Origin: Pycnococcus provasolii
Taxonomy: Eukaryota > Chlorophyta > Pseudoscourfieldiophyceae > Pseudoscourfieldiales > Pycnococcaceae
Assembly (NCBI GenBank): GCA_938743325.2
Contig: OW568876.1
Location: 620,001 to 684,000, forward strand
DNA length: 64,000 bases
Reading direction: 5' to 3'
Part shown: positions 37,101 through 45,025 of the stretch, piece after piece
Numbering within the stretch: the stretch's first letter is position 1
How the letters are laid out: each line of letters begins with the position of its first letter
The notes under the pieces: model-generated
What the model was told of the DNA's origin: nothing
Database searches by the model: none
The model's input: only the letters and a program-made list of their open reading frames with translations
Translations under genes and position numbers: made by a program

Positions 37101-39733
37101 TTCCTTCCCTTTGGGGCATCCTTCTGCGGAAGCGTTGCCTTTTCGATCATACGGAACGCCTTCAGTCGCATCGGCTGAAAGTACAGGTGTAGGATGCACG
37201 CGGCAACGTACGGAGCCGACTCCACGCAACGGAAGAACGTCACATAGTCGCTTCGAAGGTTTGCCTGATAGACACGGCGTGCAAAGCGCACATCGGCACT
37301 ATGGCTCGCTGCATGTGGCATCTGACGAAGTAGGCTCATCGTGTTCATCGGATTATGCTTGTATTTACCGTGCGTGTCGATATTCAAGAGAAGGATGAAT
37401 GCAAGCATCTCATTTTCTCCGGACATGGTGGTGTCGCGATCGATCTCTGAAAGGCGTGAGCGGTACAGGCGGTACATCTCCTGAAGAGTGGTGAAGCACT
37501 TCATGATTTGCTCGACGTTGAGGTGGCTGTTGAAAGCTTCCGTGTCAGGTGGCGCAGCCTCGCCATCGACTTCCTTCTCATCGTCACCACTTTCGTCGTC
37601 ACGGCCACCTCTTCCATCCACCTCACAGAGCTCGTATTCCGCCATCAGCTGAAAGCGGACCATCTCCTCCACCATGGGTGCCACGTGCTGCGGCGGCGCT
37701 GACTGGAGAAGCAGGTCTTGTCGTACGGATCGATAGCGATCCCACAGGAACTTGTGAATGTCATACATTCCCACGGGAGTGCCGCAGTGCGTGGACGTGG
37801 CATCCATCAGCGTGGCAAGGTGGTCCATCGTGCGGTACAGCGCGCGAATCGTGCGAACACTAGATGCGGGAATGTCGTTTTCGACGAAACGCGTAAACTT
37901 CTTCACCGCAAGGTTGACATCCGTCAGGCCACGGTTTCCAGCCTGTGCCATCTCGAAGCGCGCAATGTCGTCCAGCCGCTCGCGCTTATCTCTCTCCTCT
38001 GCGGGGCACATGTCCGTACAACTTGCGCGAGGGTTTGCGTCCATCGCACCATCGTCCAACACTTTGCGGGGCGCAATTTCCGATGGCGGCACAACCCTCG
38101 TCGGTGCGCTCGATTCGCGGGATTCACGTGCCCGCCTCGCCGCAGACACAGCAGGCGCATTTTCCTTGAGGCGAAATCGACGCGCACGTGCTTCCTTGAT
38201 TGCGTCTGCGTCGCCGTCATCTGTCGCTGCTGCACTCTCTGATGCAACGGTTGTCGCTGGGGCGGCGGCACGTTTTTGCGCTGGCTTCTGGTCTTGTGGC
38301 GATACCGCGCTTTGTCTTCGCGTCGTCGCTTTTTTGGCCACTCCAGGAGCAACGTCGCCATCGCCGCCAACTCGGGAGCCAAGGCGTGCTAGAATGCTTG
38401 GTCGTGTTGCACCTTCCGAGGCCGCCTGCGCCTTACCTCTCGCCTTGTGCACGATCTTAGCGTCGGTTGGATAATCTGTAGGAGGAGCGATACTTGCATC
38501 GCCACCACCGGCCTCATCCATCTCCATACCTCCACCCGCTCGTCTGCGCGACCGCGACTTCGTGGTGGGCGGTCCGAAGCCACTCGCCACCTGCGTTGGC
38601 GGGGAGCCTGCCGCTGCCCCAAAGCCACCCTGCTGCTGTCGACCGAACCCGGCCGAGGCGGCGCCAGGTGCCGCACGTCCGAAGGCGCTCGCCACCTGCG
38701 TTGGAGGGGAGCCTGCCGCCGTCCCGAAGCCACCCTGCTGCTGTCGACCGAACCCGGCCGAGGCCGACGTGGCGCCAGGTGCCGCGCGTCCGAAGGCGCT
38801 CGCCACCTGCGTTGGCGGGGAGCCTGCCGCCGCCCCGAAGCCACCCTGGTGTTGTCTCGCCGCATGCTTTGACGGCGAACCTGCTGCCGCTCCAAAGCCG
38901 CCCTGCTGTTGTCTCGCTGCATGCTTTGACGGCGAACTTGCCGCTGCCCCAAAGCCACCCTGCTGCTGTCGACCGAACCCGGCCGAGGCCGACGCGGCGC
39001 CAGGTGCCGCACGTCCGAAGGCGCTCGCCACCTGCGTTGGCGGGGAGCCTGCCGCCGCCCCAAAGCCACCCTGCTGCTGTCGACCGAACCCGGCCGAGGC
39101 CGACGCGGCGCCAGGTGCCGCACGTCCGAAGGCGCTCGCCACCTGCGTTGGCGGGGAGCCTGCCGCCGCCCCAAAGCCACCCTGCTGCTGTCGACCGAAC
39201 CCGGCCTGACCAAAGCCAACAGGCGACGATGCCTTTTGCCCGAACCCACCACCGCCTGAGGTTGTGCTGGCGGCCACGGCAGCAGCGCCAAATCCTGTCG
39301 GCGCTATAGTTACGCTCGTCGTTCTTCCTCCTCTTCCTCTTCCTCTGCCGCCTCGTCCTGCTCCTGACGCCGTTTGTCCGCCGCCGCCCCTTCCAGGCGC
39401 TCCTGCTCCTCGGCCTGCCATTGCTGTCGCACCGAATCCGCCTGCAGCACCGAACCCGCTCATCCCATTACTGTTCTGAACGGCAGCCGCTCCGAATCCA
39501 GTGCCGCCAAAGGCGTTGTTTCGTGTCGCGCCACGCCCCCCACCTGCTGGTGATTGAAATGCGTTTCCGCGCCCCCTCCCACCTTTCGCTCCACGCCCCG
39601 CACCCGCACCCGCACCCGCTGGTGGTGGTGCTGCATCACTACCGAACGCTCTATTGTGACCGTGGTACGAGGAGGCATTGGTGGCGCCTGATGCTGATGC
39701 ATTGCTTGAGGCGTGCTGCTGCTGCCACTGCAT
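34106..39733 (-). CDS. SAC3/GANP family mRNA-export protein with N-terminal FG repeats
   Basis: A 1875-residue protein from the ATG at 39733, intronless. Residues ~1-400 are nucleoporin-like: GFGA, GFGQ and GFGRQQQGGFGAAAGSPP-type repeats, several nearly identical. The SAC3 domain (about 565-930) starts CTDMCPAEERDKRERL and holds FEMAQ, VKKFTR, RTIRALYRTMDHL, MYDIHKFLWDRYRSVRQDL, NVEQIMKCFTTLQEMYRLY, FILLLNI, RFARRVYQANLRSDYVTFF and ACILHLYFQPMRLKA. A Glu/Arg/Lys-rich coiled coil lies at about 1040-1290 and an acidic run near 1320. The C-terminal part has a GTP-like/MCM3AP-like beta-rich region with low similarity. SAC3/GANP is the scaffold of TREX-2, linking transcribed genes to the nuclear pore. 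The FG block on the same chain as SAC3 recalls vertebrate GANP. Confidence 0.95.
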   Translation of the reverse strand: MQWQQQHASSNASASGATNASSYHGHNRAFGSDAAPPPAGAGAGAGRGAKGGRGRGNAFQSPAGGGRGATRNNAFGGTGFGAAAVQNSNGMSGFGAAGGFGATAMAGRGAGAPGRGGGGQTASGAGRGGRGRGRGGRTTSVTIAPTGFGAAAVAASTTSGGGGFGQKASSPVGFGQAGFGRQQQGGFGAAAGSPPTQVASAFGRAAPGAASASAGFGRQQQGGFGAAAGSPPTQVASAFGRAAPGAASASAGFGRQQQGGFGAAASSPSKHAARQQQGGFGAAAGSPSKHAARQHQGGFGAAAGSPPTQVASAFGRAAPGATSASAGFGRQQQGGFGTAAGSPPTQVASAFGRAAPGAASAGFGRQQQGGFGAAAGSPPTQVASGFGPPTTKSRSRRRAGGGMEMDEAGGGDASIAPPTDYPTDAKIVHKARGKAQAASEGATRPSILARLGSRVGGDGDVAPGVAKKATTRRQSAVSPQDQKPAQKRAAAPATTVASESAAATDDGDADAIKEARARRFRLKENAPAVSAARRARESRESSAPTRVVPPSEIAPRKVLDDGAMDANPRASCTDMCPAEERDKRERLDDIARFEMAQAGNRGLTDVNLAVKKFTRFVENDIPASSVRTIRALYRTMDHLATLMDATSTHCGTPVGMYDIHKFLWDRYRSVRQDLLLQSAPPQHVAPMVEEMVRFQLMAEYELCEVDGRGGRDDESGDDEKEVDGEAAPPDTEAFNSHLNVEQIMKCFTTLQEMYRLYRSRLSEIDRDTTMSGENEMLAFILLLNIDTHGKYKHNPMNTMSLLRQMPHAASHSADVRFARRVYQANLRSDYVTFFRCVESAPYVAACILHLYFQPMRLKAFRMIEKATLPQKDAPKGRKLQQQLTAEMRNPPPSGQPSILRDLVDILYFDDERDLLRHYANFLKYEELLANGGPEAGEVPTFLRRKRSRRLDAKRHDLSRRDITVSAKTTLREGRVAPPRVPLVTSTDVAAPRRVTSSAPAAAAAASPAVMGEEMAAAATTTAAPTIEDRIRMQKERIERAEERKRQAKARRAESAAAEAAKTPPASVESEPPSAEALSAQKKKRSSASLEVEPTRAVPSVPRATTTTMAPSAIPPSDLAAPYSQSTAAQILPPPAFDFSKPATPPAMPTTTAQGGLFAQMPSVSAAELPSPAPAVPMPQPIVKAVTRAKSPEELEVEEERRRLLLLYSEEERRRHLRASAEAEAHAAAVKASRLEAEVVRRVRTLLLVRRWARRARAIVQARLLDEKRRRDIKATNATFFAPSERSSFEDAGLYTEQHEEEDDDLDYDEIDMVDEEEQELEEQELELEQDEYDGGDAGHAIIAGLPEHAPYATPPRGAHGSLADALISATESASAWIGVEQAIKVCVLFAADEDESDPSSAIFAAIAWGRLRASLTQGGDEQLAASASSALLATLAESEQDDWEPCGDVWHLSRRSWPHVPGGSVRVCITALDIRRSIAAGGAMSAEVRARLDGAHAFLHVDGSLAGAKSGGADAVLASLRLLGEADCLSYSAPFLALLEGSEDVSERTASIFLALETSGAAAAERSFVPVVSPNEDGSTGELTDRMLTDTLEAGLTWLSMHGAPQACFPAPLRASPLAVAVRAALTAAMSDEVKSGVDVRARVATSLSALASSLKSTADRFAGYPFQESDALSVGEQLSWFPRRAEWIDANHASSAAISSVAGVIKDRSAAASSSSIADTCQKVASDVEDAIEQLPELVYLDDASVREACESNPWPLARKRRHSEGVPACLGALSTPSAKRRAAAEMFQVRHAATPTPAASGYRRRRMWGPPPSSILWNELVGGELLVDSSSSSSPVAHDVAERKGGGGGLLDELRAERARNAEMDEALALALL
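38560..39215 (-). repeat. Tandem coding repeats in the FG region of SAC3
   Basis: Units of about 111-120 bases encoding GFGRQQQGGFGAAAGSPP then TQVASAFGRAAPGA repeat about five times, with two shorter units ending SKHAARQ. Nucleotide identity between units is high, so copy number probably varies between strains. Confidence 0.85.
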
Positions 39734-40046
39734 GCTTCCAATTGGGAACGGAACGGAACGCCCACGGGTCCACCTGCAGTGCGTCCAGAGCAGGCGTGCT
39801 TGAAAGGGCGAGGGAAAAAAGTGTCAGCAATGGCGGGTGGGAGGGATGTGGAAAAAAAAAATGAAAAAAAATGGGAAACATGGGAATGGGGGTTTGCTTT
39901 TTTGCTTTTTTCATGTTCTGTTTGGGGTTTTGTTCCCTGCTCTGCCTATTTATTTTTCCGGTTTTGGTTTCTGGTTCGAACTTCGAAAAAAAGGGTTTTG
40001 CCCCTCCGTTTTGGTATTGGTCTTCATTTTTTCCTCCTCTTAAAAA
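39734..40046. promoter_or_regulatory. Divergent promoter region of SAC3 and PSMB6
   Basis: 313 bases between start codons, with a GGAAAAAAAAAATGAAAAAAAATGGG tract (39849-39875) and T-rich leader DNA before PSMB6. The promoter call is by position only. Confidence 0.4.
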
Positions 40047-40730
40047 ATGCCTCACGCCGTGTCCACCGGAACGACCATCGTCGCCGTCGAGTACGCGGGC
40101 GGCGTCGTGATCGGCGCGGACAGCCGCGTCAGCACGGGCACGTACATCTCGAACCGCGCGTCGGACAAGATCACGCCGCTTTCCGACAACGCGTTTCTGC
40201 TTCGCAGCGGGAGCGCGGCGGACACGCAGCTCGTGAGCGACTACGTGAGACATATGGTTCACCAGCACGAGTCTCAGCTTCAGCGTCCTATTGACGTGCC
40301 AACGGTAGCAAACTTGGTGATGCAGATTGGGTACAACAACAAGAACGCGCTGAGTGCCGCTGCGATGTTGGTTGCCGGTTACGACGCGGCAACGCGGCAG
40401 GGCCACGTGTACGCGGTTCCTATCGGCGGTACGATGGTTCGTCAGAAGTACGCGATTGACGGGAGTGGGAGTATATTCATCTACGGTTACATGGACAGCG
40501 AGTACAAGGACGACATGACTCGCGAGGAGGCTGAGTCGTTCGTGGCTGAGGCGATTGCGCTTGCGATGTCAACGGACGGGAGCAGCGGCGGCGTCGTTCG
40601 TCTCGTGACGGTGAATGCGGATGGCATCTTCAGGCGCCTACATGCGGGTGACAAGAGCGTGCCCCGTTTTGGGGAGGAGAAAGACGTGCACAAGGACCTC
40701 ACCGACAAAGCGAATGCAATGCAGACATGA
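40047..40730 (+). CDS. PSMB6: 20S proteasome subunit beta1 (caspase-like catalytic subunit)
   Basis: A 227-residue protein from ATG 40047. A very short propeptide MPHAVSTG precedes the catalytic Thr9 in TTIVAVEYAGGVVIGADSR, so self-cleavage at Gly8-Thr9 exposes the N-terminal nucleophile. Asp and Lys of the active site are in GADSRVSTG and SDKITPLSD; the RSGSAADTQ block and the SGSIFIYGY and SGGVVRLVTV segments are beta1 signatures. It cleaves after acidic residues inside the 20S core. The usual propeptide is 20-35 residues, so this one is unusually short. Lies 629 bases before UBA1 on the same strand. Confidence 0.96.
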   Translation: MPHAVSTGTTIVAVEYAGGVVIGADSRVSTGTYISNRASDKITPLSDNAFLLRSGSAADTQLVSDYVRHMVHQHESQLQRPIDVPTVANLVMQIGYNNKNALSAAAMLVAGYDAATRQGHVYAVPIGGTMVRQKYAIDGSGSIFIYGYMDSEYKDDMTREEAESFVAEAIALAMSTDGSSGGVVRLVTVNADGIFRRLHAGDKSVPRFGEEKDVHKDLTDKANAMQT

Positions 40731-41359
40731 TTCCTTCCTAAGGTAGGAGTCCGTGTAAAAAAATAAACAAAAAAGAACAACACAGAGCATACGTTTATGG
40801 CCATGGCGAAGCGAAGACGAAGGTTCCCTGGGAGCCTGCTTTGCCTCCCCCCCGCGGGCTGCTTCGCCCAAGTAGACTTTTCTTTTCCCTCCGATTAGGG
40901 TTCTGCCGTGAAAGTCCCTCCCTGTGCTAACTGTTACTCCCTGTGCTCCTCCTCTCCCGCGCTCCCCCTCCCCCTTCCTTTCCAGAAGCCATTCCCCTCC
41001 CTCGGCACAGGCTTCATTCTCGCCTTCATTCATTCTCGCCTTGGCTTAGTTCCTCTGCTCTGCTTTTATTGGCTGTGTGTCTGCATTCATTCATTCTTGC
41101 TTTCTATCACTAGTGGCTTGTGCTTGTGGTGTTGTTTGCTATTCTATTCTTTTCTTATTCTTTTTATCAGGGACTTTACTTTTGGATTGCTGCATTTTGG
41201 ATTGATCGTTCACTGATTTGATAGGTTGGTTGATTTTGGGTTGATTCCTCGGACCCTGATCGGTTGATTTGATTTGATTTCGTCTCGTTTTAGTCTTCTT
41301 TTTCTTTTTCTCTCAGTTTAGCTACGGCAGGCCGGGTATGAGCCAGGCTTGCTTGTTGT
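40731..41359. other. Intergenic/5' leader region upstream of UBA1
   Basis: Pyrimidine-rich DNA (CCCTCCC, TTCATTCATTC words) and a TTGATTTGATTT-type run at 41205-41281 before the E1 ATG. No gene seen. Confidence 0.45.
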
Positions 41360-44300
41360 ATGTCTAAGCGAGACCGCACCTCGTCATCTAGCCTCGCCGC
41401 CAAAGGCGCAGGGGGAGCATCGTCCTCACCACCAACGACGGAAGCAAAGCGAACCAAAAAGAACACGACCAAACCAGACGCGGAGAACATGGCGGCGAAC
41501 GGAAATAACAACAACAACAACAACGAACCCATGGAGCTCGACGAGGACCTGCACAGCCGACAGCTCGCGGTGTACGGCCGAGACGCCATGCGCAAACTCG
41601 CGCAGGCGAAAGTGCTCATCTCCGGCATGAACGGACTCGGCATCGAGGTGGCGAAGAACGTCTCGCTCGCGGGCGTGTCGGCAATCACCATCCACGACAC
41701 CATCGACACCGACTACAAGCACCTAAGCAGCCAGTTTTACCTCACCGAGGCGAACATGGGAACCAACCGAGCCGCGGCGTGCGCAGAAAAGCTGCAGGAT
41801 CTCAACCCGTCGGTGGACATCAACGTTGACACGCGGCCGGTGGAGCAGACGCTCCTCGACGCCGCGTTCCTCTCCCAGTTTAACGTCGTCGTGCTTGCGG
41901 GCGACACGTGCACGGCGGAGCAGGCGGTGCAGTGCGACAACATCTGCCACAATGCCGCGGGCGGCTCGATCCCCTTCATCAAGGCTGAGACGCGCGGCGT
42001 GTTTGGCACCATCTTCACCGACTTTGGGCCGACGTTCCACGTGTCGGATGCTGACGGCGAGCTGCCGCACACGGGAATCGTCGCCTCCATCTCGGAGATG
42101 GACGAAACGACCGTGATCGTCACAAACGTCGACGACGAACGGCTCGAATTCGAGGACGGAGAGTTCGTCACGTTCTCGGAGGTGAAGGGCATGACGCAGC
42201 TGAACGACGGCGTCGCACGCAAGGTGAAGAATTGCAAGCCGCACTCGTTCGAGGTGGAGCTTGGCGGCAGCATGAAGTGCTCCGACCTGTCGCCGTACGA
42301 GAGCGGCGGGCTCGTCACGCAGGCGAAGCAGCCGAAGACGGTGTCGTTCAAAACGCTCGCCGCGGCGACCAACGACCCTGGCGAGTTCCTGCTCTGCGAC
42401 TTTGCCAAGTTCACGAGACCTGCCCTCCTCCATTTGGCCTTCCTCGCGCTCGACTCATACCGCTCGCAGCGCCTTGCCGCTGGCGAGGCGATGGGCGGTG
42501 GCGCGGCGGGCGGGCGCCTGCCAGCGCCAGGTGACGACGCGGACGCCGCGGCATTCGTCGCGACGTGCCGAGAGACGAACGCGTCGCTGCCTCCCGCGCT
42601 GAAGCAGGACGACGACATGTTCGACGAGAAGGTGCTCACGCTGTTCGCCAAGACGTGCGCGGGCGAGATCAATCCCATGGCGGCGCTCTTCGGAGGTTTC
42701 GTGGGCCAGGAGGTGGTGAAGGCGTGCTCGTCCAAGTTCACGCCGCTCAACCAGTTCTTCTACTTCGACTCCTGCGAGAGCCTGCCACTCGACGGCGACG
42801 GCATGCTCGCGCTGTCCAAGGAGGACATGGCCCCGCGAGGGACCCGCCACGACGGCCAGATTGCCGTCTTCGGCGCGAAGTTCCAGGAGCATGCCGCGTC
42901 GCGGAACATCTTCCTCGTCGGTGCCGGCGCGCTTGGCTGCGAGTTCCTCAAAAATCTGTCGCTCATGGGCGTCTGCGGCACCAGCGGAGGTGGCAAGTGC
43001 ACGGTGACGGATGACGACATCATCGAGAAGTCGAACCTCAGCAGGCAGTTCCTTTTCCGCGACAAGAACATCGGGTCGGCGAAGAGCTCGACGGCGCGCG
43101 ATGCCGCGGTGGGCATCAACTCCGACTTTTCGTGCCACGCGCTGCAGAATCGCGTGTCACCCGAGACGGAGACGGTGTTCAACGACGCCTTCTGGGAAAG
43201 TCTCGGGGTTGTGGTGAATGCGCTCGACAACGTCAACGCACGCCTTTACGTTGACAGCCGCTGCGTTTACTACGCCAAGCCGCTTCTCGAGAGCGGCACG
43301 CTTGGCCCGAAGTGCAACACGCAGATGGTGCTCCCTCACAAGACGGAGAACTACGGCGCAAGCCGCGATCCGCCGGAGAAGCAGGCGCCGATGTGCACGC
43401 TGCACTCTTTCCCGCACAACATCGACCACTGCCTCACGTGGGCTCGCAACGAGTTTGAGGGCATGCTCGAGAAGGCGCCGGCTGAGGCGAACCTGTACCT
43501 GAAGAGCCCCAGCGAGTACGGCGCGAACGCGAAGCAGGCGGGTGACGCGCAGGCGCGCGAGCAGCTGGAGCGCGTTTACGAGAGCCTCGTGACGGTGCGA
43601 TGCAAGACGTACGAGGACTGCATCCGGTGGGCGCGCCTCAGGTTCCAGGAGAACTTTCACAACAAGGTTGCGCAGCTGACGTACACATTCCCCGAGGATG
43701 CGCGGACGAGCAACGGCGCTCTTTTCTGGAGTCCCCCGAAGCGCTTCCCCACGGCACTGAACTTCGACCGCGACGACGCCACGATGGTTGGGCTGATCAC
43801 CGCCATGGCTCACCTGCAGGCTGAGGTGTACGGCATCGAGAAGCCTTCGTACGCCTTCCAGCATAGCGAGATGGCGCGCGCCATCTCGGAGGTTGGCGTC
43901 GACCCGTTTGTTCCCAAGGCGAACGTGAAGATCGAAACGGACCCGAAGGCGACCAAGGCGGCGGCGGAAACATCGATGGACGACGACGCGCGCATCGCGC
44001 AGCTGCTCGAGCAGGTGGCTGCAGGCCTTGCCGACACGCCGATGAGCGGGAACCTGAGCCCGATCGTGTTTGAGAAGGACGACGACACCAACTACCACAT
44101 GGACGTCATCAGCGGTCTGGCGAATATGCGTGCGCGCAACTACACGATCGAGGAGGTGGATAAGCTGCAGGCGAAGCTCATCGCAGGTCGCATCGTTCCC
44201 GCGATCGCGACGACAACCGCCGCCGCGACGGGCCTCGTGTGCCTCGAGCTGTACAAGGTTCTCCTGAACAAGGAGAACATTGAGGACTACCGCAACACCT

Positions 44301-44686
44301 TCTGCAACCTCGCGCTGCCGCTCTTTGCGATGGCGGAGCCGGTCGGCATGAAGAAGTTCACGTTCGAGCACAAGGACCAGAAGCTGGAGTGGTCGCTCTG
44401 GAACAGGTGGGTGATTGAGGGCGACGTCACCATGCAGGACGTTCTCACGTGGTTCGAGGAGCGAGGCCTGACCGCCTACAGCATTTCTGCTGGAAGCAGC
44501 CTGCTCTACAACAACATCTTCCCCAAGCACAAGGAGAGACTTGGAACGAAGGTGTCAGAGCTGTACACGACGATCGCAAAGCAAACAATCCCGGACGATC
44601 GCCGGCATTTTGACGTCGTCGTCGCCTGCGAGGATGACGAGGGCGAGGATCTCGATGTGCCTCTCATGAGCATTCGCTTTCGGTGA
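41360..44686 (+). CDS. UBA1: Ubiquitin-activating enzyme E1
   Basis: An 1108-residue protein from ATG 41360, close to the usual 1050-1060, with a Ser/Lys/Asn-rich leader. The inactive adenylation half has HSRQLAVYGRDAMRKL, GLGIEVAKN and DTD/LSSQF. The active half has VGAGALGCEFLKNL, DDDIIEKSNLSRQFLFR, NALDNVNARLYVD and the ATP/Mg2+ residues. The catalytic cysteine is C679 in PMCTLHSFPHNIDH, followed by the WARNEFEG motif. The crossover loop and the FVPKANVKI and RIVPAIATTTAAATGLVCLE segments are present, and the C-terminal ubiquitin-fold domain ends VPLMSIRFR. The sequence looks fully active. It activates ubiquitin with ATP and passes it to E2s in cytosol and nucleus. Confidence 0.98.
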   Translation: MSKRDRTSSSSLAAKGAGGASSSPPTTEAKRTKKNTTKPDAENMAANGNNNNNNNEPMELDEDLHSRQLAVYGRDAMRKLAQAKVLISGMNGLGIEVAKNVSLAGVSAITIHDTIDTDYKHLSSQFYLTEANMGTNRAAACAEKLQDLNPSVDINVDTRPVEQTLLDAAFLSQFNVVVLAGDTCTAEQAVQCDNICHNAAGGSIPFIKAETRGVFGTIFTDFGPTFHVSDADGELPHTGIVASISEMDETTVIVTNVDDERLEFEDGEFVTFSEVKGMTQLNDGVARKVKNCKPHSFEVELGGSMKCSDLSPYESGGLVTQAKQPKTVSFKTLAAATNDPGEFLLCDFAKFTRPALLHLAFLALDSYRSQRLAAGEAMGGGAAGGRLPAPGDDADAAAFVATCRETNASLPPALKQDDDMFDEKVLTLFAKTCAGEINPMAALFGGFVGQEVVKACSSKFTPLNQFFYFDSCESLPLDGDGMLALSKEDMAPRGTRHDGQIAVFGAKFQEHAASRNIFLVGAGALGCEFLKNLSLMGVCGTSGGGKCTVTDDDIIEKSNLSRQFLFRDKNIGSAKSSTARDAAVGINSDFSCHALQNRVSPETETVFNDAFWESLGVVVNALDNVNARLYVDSRCVYYAKPLLESGTLGPKCNTQMVLPHKTENYGASRDPPEKQAPMCTLHSFPHNIDHCLTWARNEFEGMLEKAPAEANLYLKSPSEYGANAKQAGDAQAREQLERVYESLVTVRCKTYEDCIRWARLRFQENFHNKVAQLTYTFPEDARTSNGALFWSPPKRFPTALNFDRDDATMVGLITAMAHLQAEVYGIEKPSYAFQHSEMARAISEVGVDPFVPKANVKIETDPKATKAAAETSMDDDARIAQLLEQVAAGLADTPMSGNLSPIVFEKDDDTNYHMDVISGLANMRARNYTIEEVDKLQAKLIAGRIVPAIATTTAAATGLVCLELYKVLLNKENIEDYRNTFCNLALPLFAMAEPVGMKKFTFEHKDQKLEWSLWNRWVIEGDVTMQDVLTWFEERGLTAYSISAGSSLLYNNIFPKHKERLGTKVSELYTTIAKQTIPDDRRHFDVVVACEDDEGEDLDVPLMSIRFR

Positions 44687-44858
44687 GGTGAGAAGCCGTC
44701 GTCGTCGCCGTCGTCGTCTAGGATTTCGATAGTAACTGTCTAGGGGTGTGAGATGAAAAACAAAATACATACAGCGAGCATTTACAGTAATAAAAAACGG
44801 GAAAAAGTATACATAGATCTTTCATATATATAGATGTGAAAACAACAACAACAACAGC

Positions 44859-44891
<33 letters not shown>

Positions 44892-45025
44892 CATCATTAT
44901 CCTGGAAATAAACCCCGACACTTCACTCCCGAGCAATAACCTGCTGTTCTGCATATTTGATTATTTGTACTATTTTCATTACAATCAACAATTGCTTCAA
45001 AGCAGCATATCAGCTAGCTGGCTAG
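44687..45025. other. Intergenic region with (CAA)n microsatellite
   Basis: Between convergent UBA1 and the carotenoid-oxygenase-like gene. (CAA)n with one CAG runs from about 44839 to 44890. The rest is AT-rich 3' flank with a GCTAGCTGGCTAGCTAG run at 45014-45030. Confidence 0.6.

Noticed and set aside
43157-44530. 457-codon minus-strand frame antisense to UBA1
   Set aside because: Shadow of the E1 coding sequence; no domain and strand-biased composition.
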